In this document: piece after piece, positions 22,972 through 32,215 of the stretch
Layout of the letters: each line of letters starts with the position of its first letter
How positions within the stretch are numbered: the stretch's first letter is position 1
NCBI GenBank assembly: GCA_031254035.1
Contig: JAIRVF010000075.1
Coordinates: 1-52,817, forward strand
Direction: 5' to 3'
DNA from: Paenibacillus sp.
GTDB lineage: Bacteria; Bacillota; Bacilli; Paenibacillales; Paenibacillaceae
Length of the DNA stretch: 52,817 bases
Made by a program: the position numbers and the translations under genes
The notes under the pieces: model-generated
What the model was told of the DNA's origin: nothing
What the model saw: only the letters and a program-made list of their open reading frames with translations
Database searches by the model: none

Positions 22972-24114
22972 TTAATTCGCCGCCGAGCGGAGAAATCCAG
23001 GAAGACGGAGCAAGGCGATCGTAAGTCCGGCCAGACCGAAAGTAAGAAGGATTAACGCGGCTCCCCAAATATCGCTTAGATGTGCGCCATGGGCGATGAT
23101 GTCCTGCAAAGAATGCTGCGCCCAGAATTGCGGCATGAAATGCCCGATTGTCTGTACGGTCTGGGGCAGGAGATAGGATGGAACCCATAAGCCACCGAGC
23201 ATGGCTCCCCCCATGGAGATGAGTTGTGTGATGACCATAGCTGCGCCTTCGCCGGGAACGACGAAGGAGAGTCCGAGGCCGATTCCTGTATCGGCGATGC
23301 TCAAGCAAACGATGACCGCTGATAATGCGGCGATATCCCCAAACTTCAATCCATACACAAAATGTCCGAAGGCAAACAAAATGACGCATTGGGCGATGAC
23401 GGTCAGTACGAACGGGAACCACATGCCGATTAGGTAGTAGAGTGGTTTAATGCGGGTGGTGCGGATGCGTGACAGCAGGCCGGTTTTCTTTTCCTCAAAA
23501 AAGCGGCGGGCCATCGTAATCATGATGAAGAACACGAACATAACGGTCATCCCTGGTACAACTTGATCGATCATGTCAAAGTGGTCGGAGGAAGCGGCCA
23601 CATTTTCGATCTGGATCGGAGAAGCGAGGGCTGCTTCGGCTTGGGCTTTGGAATCGCCTTTGGCCATCAGCAATCCGGTCAACTTTTGCTCACGGTACTC
23701 CGTGGAAATGCTGCCGAGTATCGCTTGGATCGGAGCCGTCTCTGCTCGGGAAGCAGGGCCCTGATAAAGCTTGATGTTGGCGGCTTTTCCTTCTTTCATA
23801 GCTTGTTCAAAGCCGCTTGGAATGACCAGCATCGAGGAGAATTGCCCCTGTTTAATGTTATCGAGCTGATCGTTCAAGGTGTCGGCAGAAAGCTGCTTCA
23901 CATCCATAATGCCTTCCATCTGTCCGATCAATGCTCGGGAAGCGGCGGTTTGGTCTTGGTCGACCGTCCGCAACGTGATGGAAGAGTTTCCGTCACCCTG
24001 ATTGAATACGGAGCCGAACATGACGATGAAGAGAATGGGCATCAGGAGAAGGAAAATAAAGCTGCGCCGGTCTTTGCTGATGAGGCGGAGTTCTTTGATA
24101 ATCATAGCTTTCAT
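22972..24114 (-). CDS. ABC-2 type transporter permease
   Basis: A 380-residue membrane protein with the ABC-2 export layout. One N-terminal span (about 17-37) is followed by a large extracytoplasmic loop (about 40-195), then five C-terminal spans with MARRFFEEKKTGLLSRIRTTRI as the cytosolic coupling segment. It probably forms a homodimeric exporter with the ATPase encoded 38 bases upstream; the YhfI/LinR-type family exports lipids or drugs, but no substrate can be read here. AAAGGGGAT precedes the ATG. The operon has no visible regulator gene. Confidence 0.85.
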   Translation of the reverse strand: MKAMIIKELRLISKDRRSFIFLLLMPILFIVMFGSVFNQGDGNSSITLRTVDQDQTAASRALIGQMEGIMDVKQLSADTLNDQLDNIKQGQFSSMLVIPSGFEQAMKEGKAANIKLYQGPASRAETAPIQAILGSISTEYREQKLTGLLMAKGDSKAQAEAALASPIQIENVAASSDHFDMIDQVVPGMTVMFVFFIMITMARRFFEEKKTGLLSRIRTTRIKPLYYLIGMWFPFVLTVIAQCVILFAFGHFVYGLKFGDIAALSAVIVCLSIADTGIGLGLSFVVPGEGAAMVITQLISMGGAMLGGLWVPSYLLPQTVQTIGHFMPQFWAQHSLQDIIAHGAHLSDIWGAALILLTFGLAGLTIALLRLPGFLRSAAN

Positions 24115-24152
24115 AGGCTAATCCCCTTTATAAATGGTTGTATTTTCGCTTC

Positions 24153-25127
24153 TTAATCACGAAGTGCCGTTCCGGTCACTCTCAAAAACACACTTTCGAG
24201 CGAAGGACGCACAACCTCCAGTTGCTTGACATCCCAAGAATGCTGTGAAGCCTGGCGCAGAAGGCGTTGCATAACATCTGAGGATTTCTCCGTCTCTAGC
24301 AGCCAACCGGAACCTTCCTTCCGGATGGAGGTTACGTCCGGATCCTGAGAAAGTTCGGTCAGTCCAGGAACCTCTAGATAAATGGACTTTTGGCCGTATT
24401 GCTCTAGCAGCTGTCCGAGCGGTCCCATGGCCTTAATCGATCCTTGGTCCATAATAGCGACTTCGTCGCAAAGGGCTTCAACTTCCTCCATATAATGGGT
24501 GGAATAAATGATGGTCACGCCTTCACGGTTAAGCTCTCTAATCATCTCGAAAATATGGTTGCGTGACTGAGGATCGATTCCCACTGTCGGTTCATCGAGT
24601 ATAAGCAGCTTGGGCCGGTGAAGCAGGGCTGCTGCAATGTTGATTCTCCGCTTCATCCCGCCGGAAAAGGTGCTGACGATATCTTTGGAACGTTCAAGAA
24701 GACCGGTTCTTGTTAGCACTTCTTGAATCCGCTGCTTCAGCTCTTTTCCACTAACGCCGTAAGCCTCCCCGAAAAACTCAAGATTTTCGTAGGCACTGAG
24801 CTTCTCATACAGGGTAATATCCTGTGGAACGTAACCGATATATTTGGATACCGTTTCGGATTCGCGGGTGAGATCCTTGCCGAAGAGCGTGGCCGATCCG
24901 CTGTCGGCCTTTACGATACCCGTTAATATTTTCATGGTCGTCGATTTCCCTGCACCATTCGGTCCCAGAAAGCCAAACGAGGTTCCGGGTCTTAGCGAAA
25001 AGGTGACATTCTCTAGTGCCAGTTTTTTAGGGTAAGCTTTTCTAAGTCCAGTTACCTCCAGCATGTAATCATCGCGTACCGAATCGGGTGCAGCATCTTT
25101 CTCTGGATTCATCATCATTTGAACCAT
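24153..25127 (-). CDS. ABC transporter ATP-binding protein
   Basis: A 324-residue cytosolic ATPase paired with the ABC-2 permease that follows. Walker A GPNGAGKST, Q-loop YVPQD, signature FSGGMKRR, Walker B LLILDEPTVGID and switch YSTHYMEE are all intact. A C-terminal accessory domain (about 240-324), ending in LEVVRPSLESVFLRVTGT, is typical of drug- and lipid-export ATPases. ATG 25127 follows AGGAGG at 10 bases; the longer frame begins inside the repeat upstream. The dispersed element at 25152-25488 lies immediately upstream and may have replaced or supplied the promoter. Confidence 0.9.
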   Translation of the reverse strand: MVQMMMNPEKDAAPDSVRDDYMLEVTGLRKAYPKKLALENVTFSLRPGTSFGFLGPNGAGKSTTMKILTGIVKADSGSATLFGKDLTRESETVSKYIGYVPQDITLYEKLSAYENLEFFGEAYGVSGKELKQRIQEVLTRTGLLERSKDIVSTFSGGMKRRINIAAALLHRPKLLILDEPTVGIDPQSRNHIFEMIRELNREGVTIIYSTHYMEEVEALCDEVAIMDQGSIKAMGPLGQLLEQYGQKSIYLEVPGLTELSQDPDVTSIRKEGSGWLLETEKSSDVMQRLLRQASQHSWDVKQLEVVRPSLESVFLRVTGTALRD

Positions 25128-25151
25128 GTTTGCATCTCCTCCTATAAGTAT

Positions 25152-25488
25152 GTGTTTCAAAAAGAACGGTTTTCAGCACCGAAGCTTATGCTTTCGATGT
25201 GCGTTTTTTCAAAACGCTTCAGTTGGATGAAGCAGGGACTGAGAAGCGGAGCTACACGTTTTCGTAGAAAACGACTTTGTAGGCATCTGTTTAGGCCCGG
25301 CTGAATTCAAGATTCGATGTCGAGCCTGCCTCCTGATTCACTTCGTGTTAGATATAGAATTTATTCGTTATCAGCAGAGCTGATGAAATTCTATATCGCA
25401 AGAAAACCTACCTTTGAATCGCAGTCGCTCATCCTTGATTGACCTCGATTGGTTTTCTTATCAAAAACGGACTTTTTGAACAACCTCT
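25152..25488. repeat. large MITE-like dispersed element, copy 1
   Basis: About 337 bp, matching in inverted orientation the element at 39726-40170 over its length except for a missing stretch of about 105 bp. The ends are imperfect terminal inverted repeats of the type GTTCAAAAAG. It holds an internal palindrome around ATATAGAATTT. It encodes nothing recognisable and fills the space between the two ABC operons. Its right edge forms part of the stop codon of the gene at 25487. Confidence 0.75.
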
Positions 25489-26266
25489 ATAAATCCAATT
25501 TCTTTTCAAGCAGGTGTGCTGCAAAACGAAGAACGACATAAGTGAGGATCCAGCTCAGCCCCATAATGACTGGGAGTTCCCATGAAAAAGGAAACCAGGC
25601 GTGGGAAATATTTAGCGTGGTCTCGGATCCGTCCATGTATCCGGGGAAAATCCGATCGGACGTCTGGTAAATAAGACTGAAGCCTGTCATAAAAACGATC
25701 CACAGCACTGGGGAAATCGGCCGCAGTATGCTCTTTTGAACTGTTGCGGTCAGGATGCCAAGTGCGATAATCAGCGGGCTAAGTCCTGCAACTAGCGAAA
25801 GCCAATTGACGCCGGCGATCATAAAGGAAACGACGGAATCAAGAGAGTAATAAGGAAGCGTAAGCGATAGTATCAAGACATAGACGGACGCGATGACAAA
25901 AGCGAACACAATTCCGACCCAGATCTTCAACCAGACCACCAGCCATTTGGTTGAAATCAGCAGTTTCCGTGGATACGGCATGGTCAACCACCAGCCATAG
26001 GTATCATTTTCCCATTCCCGTTTGACTGCATTTAAACCGAGGAAAAAGACCATATAAGGAAAACCCATGGTGACAAACCAGATCGAATCCAGCTGCAGCG
26101 AGTTATTTATGGCAAAATAAGTGGCTGTGCCGACGAGTGAAATCAGGACTAGTAGGGAATAGACCATCCACCAACCTTTCGTAATATGAGAGCGGCTTTG
26201 TCTTCTCCAGCTTCCCTTTCTTTTAAATTCATGGCGGACCAAATTCCGGAATACTGCCGAATCCAT
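25487..26266 (-). CDS. membrane permease subunit of a YtrA-regulated ABC transporter
   Basis: A 259-residue protein with about six membrane spans and no large outer loop. The amphipathic N-terminus (VRHEFKRKGSWRRQ) is followed by spans separated by VKREWENDTYGWWLTMPYPRKLL, a motif seen in ABC-2-like permeases of Ytr-type systems. It overlaps the ATPase gene by one base. Its last three codons and stop reach the edge of the dispersed element; the TAG uses element bases, so the original C-terminus may have been altered by the insertion. The substrate is unknown; ytr operons respond to cell-wall antibiotics in B. subtilis. Confidence 0.82.
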   Translation of the reverse strand: MDSAVFRNLVRHEFKRKGSWRRQSRSHITKGWWMVYSLLVLISLVGTATYFAINNSLQLDSIWFVTMGFPYMVFFLGLNAVKREWENDTYGWWLTMPYPRKLLISTKWLVVWLKIWVGIVFAFVIASVYVLILSLTLPYYSLDSVVSFMIAGVNWLSLVAGLSPLIIALGILTATVQKSILRPISPVLWIVFMTGFSLIYQTSDRIFPGYMDGSETTLNISHAWFPFSWELPVIMGLSWILTYVVLRFAAHLLEKKLDL

Positions 26267-26979
26267 TATTCATTCCACCCCTTCATATACATTTTGCGGA
26301 AAACATCTCGTAATGAGCCGTATTCCGCTCTTAGATCCTCTGTATTTCCGGACCAAATGGCGCGTCCTGCTTTCATCATGATCGTGTAATCAAACAAACC
26401 TTCGACCTCCTGGATATCATGTGTACTTATTAGGATGGATTGGTTGCTTTCCTCAAGGTAATCGATAAGGCTCGCCACGATGGATTCTCGTGAGATCACG
26501 TCGATGCCGGTAAAGGGCTCGTCAAGAACGATCATTTGCACGTCACGGGCAAGGCATAGGATCAGCATGATCCGGGCTTCTTGTCCACGGCTCATCCCGC
26601 CGACTTTCATATCCAGTTCAATGTCCATATAATCTGAAAGCTGAATGGCTCTTTCCATGGAGAAGCCCGGGAGGAAGGACTTTCCCCATTCGAGCGCTTG
26701 TCTAGCCGTATGGTTTGGATACCATCTGGCGCGGTCCGGCAGATAGGCAATATCCTGATTGGTCTGCCAACTCGGCATTTGGCCAAGTACATGGATGCTG
26801 CCTTCATCCGGTCTGACCATTCCCGTCAGCATGCGGAAAAACGTTGATTTTCCGCATCCATTCGGACCGAGAATCCCGGTGATCCGCCCGGAAGGGATAA
26901 CAAGGTCTAGTTGATCCAGTGCTTTTTTCTTACCGTACTGTTTGGTTATCTGATGGCATTCAACAATGTTGGACGTCAT
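26266..26979 (-). CDS. ABC transporter ATP-binding protein, YtrB-like
   Basis: A 237-residue cytosolic ATPase with Walker A GPNGCGKST, a signature region read as MSRGQEARI (variant of LSGGQ, with Arg in place of the first Gly), Walker B MIVLDEPFTGID and switch STHDIQEVE. It is the energy subunit for the permease encoded next. It overlaps the GntR regulator gene by four bases (ATGA type), so regulator, ATPase and permease form one operon. The variant signature motif is common in the YtrB and bacitracin-type ATPases and does not by itself mean loss of activity. Confidence 0.88.
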   Translation of the reverse strand: MTSNIVECHQITKQYGKKKALDQLDLVIPSGRITGILGPNGCGKSTFFRMLTGMVRPDEGSIHVLGQMPSWQTNQDIAYLPDRARWYPNHTARQALEWGKSFLPGFSMERAIQLSDYMDIELDMKVGGMSRGQEARIMLILCLARDVQMIVLDEPFTGIDVISRESIVASLIDYLEESNQSILISTHDIQEVEGLFDYTIMMKAGRAIWSGNTEDLRAEYGSLRDVFRKMYMKGWNE

Positions 26980-27377
26980 AAACCGTCACCTTCCCGTGCT
27001 GTTTTCTCGCGGATATACTTCTCAATGTCATTCCATGTGAGTCCGAGGCTATCCATTTGCTCTAAGAAGCTGTCAATATATTTGGCGGCAAGATCTGTCC
27101 GGAATGAGGCGACATGCTCGGGGGAGGAGGTTACAAATGTTCCTTGACCCCGCCGTTTCTCCGTCAAACCGTCCCGCTCCAGCTCCTGATAGGCGCGCAT
27201 AACAGTGTTCGGATTAATTCGAAGCTCCTGTGCAAGCTCTCTGACCGATGGCATTTTATCTCCCAAAGCAATCTCTCCTTTAGCAATCGCGCTTCTGGCT
27301 TGTTCCAGTATTTGCTCATATAAAGGTTGACTGAAGTCAATTTGAAAATGCAGCGAGCCAACCTGTTGCTCTTCCAT
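26976..27377 (-). CDS. GntR-family regulator, YtrA subfamily
   Basis: A 133-residue DNA-binding repressor with an N-terminal winged helix of the GntR type (PLYEQILEQARSAIAKGEIALGDKMPSVRELAQELRINPNTVMRAYQELERDGLTEKRRGQGTFV spans about 18-82) and a short C-terminal helical tail for dimerisation. This short-tail form defines the YtrA subfamily, usually the first gene of an ABC transporter operon that it represses. The operator in its own promoter (27416-27446) has the spacing known for B. subtilis YtrA. AGGAGGAGCG precedes the ATG. Confidence 0.9.
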   Translation of the reverse strand: MEEQQVGSLHFQIDFSQPLYEQILEQARSAIAKGEIALGDKMPSVRELAQELRINPNTVMRAYQELERDGLTEKRRGQGTFVTSSPEHVASFRTDLAAKYIDSFLEQMDSLGLTWNDIEKYIREKTAREGDGL

Positions 27378-27415
27378 AAACGCTCCTCCTACCGTACAAA
27401 AGTACGATTAGTGAT

Positions 27416-27446
27416 TTAGGTGTATTATATCACTTAATACACCTAA
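27416..27446. promoter_or_regulatory. YtrA-type operator
   Basis: Perfect inverted repeat with arms TTAGGTGTATT and AATACACCTAA. The core GTGTA-N13-TACAC reproduces the AGTGTA-13 bp-TACACT arrangement described for B. subtilis YtrA. It covers the -10 box of the operon promoter. Confidence 0.75.
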
Positions 27447-27451
27447 TACAA
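27424..27451 (-). promoter_or_regulatory. promoter of the YtrA-type operon
   Basis: On the minus strand TTGTAT (27451-27446), a 16-bp spacer and TATAAT (27429-27424), lying within the operator palindrome. Autorepression is therefore expected. The remaining spacer to 27695 shows no other clear element. Confidence 0.65.
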
Positions 27452-27695
27452 TAGTCAGATGGAAAATTATTCTGGTAATAGACGAAAAACGCCTGCCAAC
27501 TCTCTGAAGATGAAGAAGGCAGACGGGCTGCGAAGCCATCCAGCAATTTTAATTCACGGTGCGAGAATAGCAAGAAGTCTGTTGAAACTGAAGCCCTGAA
27601 GCAGGTAAAATGGGGACAGACAGGTATGACGGATTCATACATAACATTAACGCTGGATTTCTTGCGGAATTGTAAATTTTGAAAGGGTGAATAAG

Positions 27696-28079
27696 ATGAG
27701 CAAAAAAGTAATTGCGACAACATCTGCGCCAGGGGCAATCGGACCGTACAGCCAAGCGATTCAGATAGGGGATTTGATCTTCACTTCCGGACAACTTGGA
27801 TTGAACTCCGAAACGGGCGAATTTGGAAGCAACGTACAGGAGCAAGCCCGCCTTGCGCTCAGCAATGTGAAGGCCATACTTGAAACTGCAGGCAGCGGCC
27901 TGGATCAGGTTGTGAAAACAACGGTGTTTCTGAAGGACATGAATGATTTCGCCGCCGTTAATGAAATTTACGCTTCATTCTTCTCCGAGCCGTATCCGGC
28001 CCGCAGCGCTGTAGAGGTTGCGCGTCTGCCGAAAGACGGATTGGTGGAAATTGAAACGATTGCATCGTTGAAATCATAA
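27696..28079 (+). CDS. ridA: RidA-family enamine/imine deaminase
   Basis: A 127-residue cytosolic protein of the YjgF/YER057c/UK114 family, which hydrolyses reactive enamine and imine intermediates made by PLP enzymes such as threonine dehydratase. Seen: [12 protein letters not shown] near the N-terminus, FTSGQLGLN, the [13 protein letters not shown] helix, [12 protein letters not shown], and [20 protein letters not shown], where the Arg and Glu of the active site lie. Length is normal for a trimeric RidA. AAAGGG precedes the ATG; the in-frame GTG at 27687 overlaps that site. It is followed by a terminator-like repeat and stands alone. Confidence 0.93.
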   Translation: MSKKVIATTSAPGAIGPYSQAIQIGDLIFTSGQLGLNSETGEFGSNVQEQARLALSNVKAILETAGSGLDQVVKTTVFLKDMNDFAAVNEIYASFFSEPYPARSAVEVARLPKDGLVEIETIASLKS

Positions 28080-28261
28080 GGCCTTTAGGGGCAATTCTTT
28101 TGTCCGTTGTGAGGCGCTACAAGTACGAACCATTCCTCCGATCGCTGTTGTCCCCGAATAACCTGAATTTGTCTTAAAGGAAGATATATCGGGGACAAAT
28201 GCGACCGCTACCGCTTTTCCGGAATTGCTTCGTACGCAAATCCACTTTAAAAAATATTAAA

Positions 28262-28326
28262 CAAAAAGAAATCGCCCTTTATAAAATGGAGTGCCTCAGC
28301 AACCATTAAAAGGAGCGATTTTTTTG
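28262..28326 (+). terminator. long terminator hairpin (dispersed repeat copy 2)
   Basis: AAATCGC and GCGATTT arms with inner ATGG/CCAT pairing, then seven T. Read on the minus strand it matches the terminator at 17407-17471. It lies about 180 bases after ridA. Confidence 0.7.
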
Positions 28327-28357
28327 TTTCAATACCGGCAAGAAAAATCGGCTATAC

Positions 28358-28628
28358 CTGAAAATTAGTTTTTGATAAAAGGCGAAAGTAGCGGAGGGGA
28401 CGGAATCGATCTGAAGAAGCTAAAAGCTTTTTGAAAAAAGCTACCTCGGAAGCATATGCTGCGGTCGCCTAAGAGCTTTCCGTAGGAAAGCTAGCATCGA
28501 AAGCATACGCTGTCTCCGAATTTCTACATTTGAAAAAATATAATCAAGAAATTTGGAGACAACAGCGATCGGAAGAACGATCCGTACCCGCAGCGGCCAC
28601 CTCGCACAATGTCACGAACTAATTTCAG
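28358..28628. repeat. MITE-like element with a nested insertion
   Basis: Ends CTGAAAATTAGTT and AACTAATTTCAG are terminal inverted repeats. The outer parts match the 109-bp element at 48232-48340 in inverted orientation. Relative to that copy, 153 bp at 28419-28571 are inserted and flanked by GAAGAA direct repeats (28413-28418, 28572-28577), as after a transposition event. The inserted part has its own hairpins. Nothing in it is coding. Confidence 0.65.
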
Positions 28629-28650
28629 TGTTGGGCTAATTATTCGCTGC

Positions 28651-30261
28651 TCAGCGGGAAAACTGTTCCTTCCGGTATTCATTAGGAGTGCGGCCTTCCA
28701 GCTTCTTGAACACTTTACTGAAATATTTTTCGTCCTGGTACCCGACCATTTCGGCGACCTGGGAAATCCGAAGCTGCGGGTTAAGCAGCAGTAGCTTGGC
28801 TTTTTCAATACGCACGTCCGCAAGAAACTCAGAAATATTCACGCCAAATTCCTGTTTGAAGCGTCGTGATATATATTCACGGCTCAGGAAGAAACGGGCC
28901 GCCATATCCTGGAGTGAAATATCCTCGGCATAATGATTCTTCAAATAATCTGCGATATCATGAATGATATGGTTTTCCCGGGAATGCTGCTGGGTTAGAA
29001 TCCGGCTGGCCGCTGCAAGCTGTCCCTCATACTGGATTTTCCAGAGCGAATAGGAGAGCCGGCCCTGAACATCCAGCGGAAGCGACCGTGGGAGTTCAAG
29101 CAGCATATCCTTATCGGGCTCGGGACTTGCCGGCTCAACATCCAGATCCATCCACCGATTCAGCATCCAGTCCCACTCCGAATTCCACTGCTCGAGCTGT
29201 GCGGGTGTGACGGAACTGAGCTTGCGAATTTGCTCCAACCAGTCGTCCACGGCGGCGCTGATTCTATCCGCGCTGCCGCTTAGTGCGGCCATTCGGAAGT
29301 TTTCTTCATTCGAGCTAAGCCGCAGCGGCTTATGCGGCGGTGGGGTGACCGTGTGAAGCCAGCCCGAAAGCTCGTTTAAATTTCGTTGCCAGAGCGCTAG
29401 ATGTGCATCGTGGTAAGACGCAGCGGCTCCTGACGGAAACGATTGGCTTGATCCTAAGCCAAAATGGATACGGCGGTGCAGGGCCAAATCAACACCGCCG
29501 CGGATTTCCTCCAGCGTAGCCCGCACTGTTTTATCCCAGATCAGCAGTACAATTTCCTCAGGATTCTCCAGATGATGAAAGGCGATTCCTTTTTGTCCGG
29601 CCAGCAGTACTTCATTACAAATATTGATTAGTGTGAAGTAGAGAAGCTGCCGCATTGGACGGAACTTCTCCAGCAGCTCCTGATCGAGCTGCGCCGTACT
29701 GATGACGGAAATGCTGCAGGTGTTGATGTTTTCCGGCAGACCGAATTCTTCCCTGAGCTGGCGGACAAGGTCATCCTTGCTTCCCTGACTGCTGATGAGA
29801 TCGGTCAGCAGTTTGTCCGCGTAATGCGGTTTCATCCGATTTAGTTCCATATTTCTGCGGGTGCTTAAATTGTCTTGAAATCTCTCCATGCGTACAGCCT
29901 CCACGGCCTTGCCCAGCGCCTCATGAAGCGCATCCGGATCAACCGGCTTCAAAATATAATCGAGGCCGCCGCTCCTGATTGCATGACGCACCAGCTCGAA
30001 ATCGTCGTATCCGCTGATGACGATGGTTTTTACAGAAGGACGGTTGGCTTTGATCCACTCCAGCAGTTTGGTTCCGTCCATGCGCGGCATGCGCATGTCG
30101 GTCATGACGATTTGGGGCGAATGCTCCATAATCAAATCCACGGCACATTGCCCGTCGCTCGCCTCTAGAATCTCAGTTACGCTATGACTGTTCCAGTCCG
30201 CCAGCATTTTAATCGCTTCTCTTACATGTTTTTCATCGTCTGCAATCAATACCTTTGTCAT
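28651..30261 (-). CDS. response regulator with AraC-type DNA-binding domain (YesN family)
   Basis: A 536-residue cytosolic transcription factor. An N-terminal receiver domain (1-120) has the acidic pocket DDE (8-10), phosphoacceptor Asp55 in MTDMRMPRMDG, and KPVD for the conserved Lys. A long middle region (about 130-430) follows, then an AraC/XylS double helix-turn-helix at the C-terminus (about 435-535: DISLQDMAARFFLSREYISRRFKQEFG, then ISQVAEMVGYQDEKYFSKVFKK). It overlaps the sensor kinase gene by four bases, forming a YesMN-type pair. The likely target is the divergent sugar ABC transporter operon starting at 32216. Confidence 0.92.
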   Translation of the reverse strand: MTKVLIADDEKHVREAIKMLADWNSHSVTEILEASDGQCAVDLIMEHSPQIVMTDMRMPRMDGTKLLEWIKANRPSVKTIVISGYDDFELVRHAIRSGGLDYILKPVDPDALHEALGKAVEAVRMERFQDNLSTRRNMELNRMKPHYADKLLTDLISSQGSKDDLVRQLREEFGLPENINTCSISVISTAQLDQELLEKFRPMRQLLYFTLINICNEVLLAGQKGIAFHHLENPEEIVLLIWDKTVRATLEEIRGGVDLALHRRIHFGLGSSQSFPSGAAASYHDAHLALWQRNLNELSGWLHTVTPPPHKPLRLSSNEENFRMAALSGSADRISAAVDDWLEQIRKLSSVTPAQLEQWNSEWDWMLNRWMDLDVEPASPEPDKDMLLELPRSLPLDVQGRLSYSLWKIQYEGQLAAASRILTQQHSRENHIIHDIADYLKNHYAEDISLQDMAARFFLSREYISRRFKQEFGVNISEFLADVRIEKAKLLLLNPQLRISQVAEMVGYQDEKYFSKVFKKLEGRTPNEYRKEQFSR

Positions 30262-32063
30262 TCGTTATTCTCCTCTGCGTGTCTCACTTGGGTGTGAATT
30301 TCCACGGTAATTCGAACGCCTTGCGGTTTTACATTGCTTATATACAGCACTGATTCATGCTCGGTATAGAGCTGCAGGCGCATCAGGACGTTATGGAGCC
30401 CGATGCCATCCTCATCCGTCCATTCGGCCGGAACTCCGCCCTGCTGGCGTTCCAGTTGCCGGTTCAGCCGGTTCAGCTCATCCGAAGGAATCGATTCCCC
30501 ATTATTTTCGATGATGATTTCCAAAATCCCATTTGGTCTCATTCGGCTAGTGATATCAAGTCTGCCTTGCTTGTCTTGTGTGTCCATTCCATGCTTGAAG
30601 TAGTTTTCAACGAGCGGCTGCAGAATCATTTTCGGCATCGGCACCTGCAGAGTGTCCGGTTCGAGCTCAATTGAGAACTCCAGCTGGTCGTCAAAACGTT
30701 CCTTCTGCAAATCAAGGTACAGCTTCACATGCTCGGCTTCATCCCTGAGCGTAACTAGTGCATCGTTATTGTTCATGCTGTAGCGCATGATTTTGGCGAG
30801 CGAGGATAACAGAGCATAGATCCGGGGCACATTGTTTTGAAGTGCCAGCGTCCCGATCGACTGCAGCGTATTGTACAGAAAATGCGGATTGATCTGGGCC
30901 TGCAGCGCCTTGAGCTGATTGGTTTTGTTGGCCAGCTCGAGCCGGTATTCCCGTAAAATCAAATTATTGATTGTATCCATCATCTGTCTGAATCGCGTGA
31001 ACATAATGCCCGTTTCATCGCGGCTGTTCCAGTCGATATCGACGTTCAATTGCCCGGCCTGGATGCGGTTCATATAGTTGGTCAGACGCTTGATCGGTTC
31101 AGTAATCCGAACAGAGATGAGTAGTGTCCCGAACACGATGACGAATAGGGCGATTACGGCGATCGACGTGTTAATCTGCGTCAGCTGATTGGCTCGTTCG
31201 TACAACGTTGCGTCGGGAATTCTTTTGATGATCGTCCATTCGGTATACGGGGTTTGCATTTTCTCGAAAACATGCATGGCTCCGCCGTTTTCAAAAGAAC
31301 CGCTGGTCTGCTCTTGGTGGATATGCTCAAGCAGGACGCTGTCCTCCAGCTTTTGGCCGATCTGTTCGTCTCTACCGGAGTATATAATACTGCTATTCTG
31401 ATCTACGACAAGGAGCTGCTCATTACTTTTATTAAACAGCTGCTCGCAAATGGCTGCAACCGCATCAAGCCTGACATCGATCGCCAGTACACCGAGCACC
31501 TCTTCCGACGGAATGTTCGTAATGGTCCGGTGGAACGTGAACACCTTGCGCTCGGAATAAGAGGCAGGCGAAGGGGGGAAACCATAATCATGGCCCTTAT
31601 GAGTCGGCTCAACGGACGTCGTATATTTTTCAAAGGGACGAGTGCTCACGTAGGGCTCAGAATGGGATTCCCTTTTCGGAAAGGTGGCCGGTGTCACGAG
31701 CGTGGACTGATTGGACTGGGTCGCATGCAGGTAGATTCGTTCGATTCCGCTCACCGTGTTCTGGATGTTTTGCAGCATGGTGTAAACTTCGGCTACTGCC
31801 CGGTAATCATCCGGTATTTTGCGTAGGTTCCGGAGGAAGTTGGTGTCGGTATATACGACGAGCGAAGCTTTATTAACATTGTCCAGATAGTTGCCCAGAT
31901 TCGTTTTTCCCTGAAAAATCAGATGCTTATTCTCCTCGAGAGATTGCTCCTTAATGGTTTCCTTCGTATGGATATAGGTGATGCTGATGGACAGCAGCAG
32001 CGGTATGGTCGTGGCGAGCAGCATGAACTGGATCAGCCGCGAGCGGATACTGCGGAATTTCAT
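30258..32063 (-). CDS. sensor histidine kinase (YesM family)
   Basis: A 601-residue membrane sensor. An N-terminal span (about 10-32) precedes an extracellular Cache-like sensing region (about 33-270); a second span (about 275-297) leads into a HAMP domain. A His_kinase domain follows with the phosphorylated histidine in QAQINPHFLYNTLQS, and a HATPase domain has PLVENYFKHG and DGIGLHNV boxes. It phosphorylates the partner regulator encoded downstream. ATG 32063 has AAAGGTGG at 9 bases; the longer frame to 32105 lacks a site. It is divergent from the ABC permease genes, about 150 bases away, which suggests that it senses the transported sugar directly or through the binding protein. Confidence 0.92.
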   Translation of the reverse strand: MKFRSIRSRLIQFMLLATTIPLLLSISITYIHTKETIKEQSLEENKHLIFQGKTNLGNYLDNVNKASLVVYTDTNFLRNLRKIPDDYRAVAEVYTMLQNIQNTVSGIERIYLHATQSNQSTLVTPATFPKRESHSEPYVSTRPFEKYTTSVEPTHKGHDYGFPPSPASYSERKVFTFHRTITNIPSEEVLGVLAIDVRLDAVAAICEQLFNKSNEQLLVVDQNSSIIYSGRDEQIGQKLEDSVLLEHIHQEQTSGSFENGGAMHVFEKMQTPYTEWTIIKRIPDATLYERANQLTQINTSIAVIALFVIVFGTLLISVRITEPIKRLTNYMNRIQAGQLNVDIDWNSRDETGIMFTRFRQMMDTINNLILREYRLELANKTNQLKALQAQINPHFLYNTLQSIGTLALQNNVPRIYALLSSLAKIMRYSMNNNDALVTLRDEAEHVKLYLDLQKERFDDQLEFSIELEPDTLQVPMPKMILQPLVENYFKHGMDTQDKQGRLDITSRMRPNGILEIIIENNGESIPSDELNRLNRQLERQQGGVPAEWTDEDGIGLHNVLMRLQLYTEHESVLYISNVKPQGVRITVEIHTQVRHAEENNE

Positions 32064-32215
32064 CGGTGCACCACCTTTGTTAAAATAATAGCCTTTTTTC
32101 GTCATATCAATATTTTCCCCCTAACGGTTCACGATCCTCCGTGTTTTTTGAAAGCGGATTCCTGCATACTGAAGCTATAGATCGTATCGAAACTATGAAA
32201 AAGGGGAGAAAAGGG

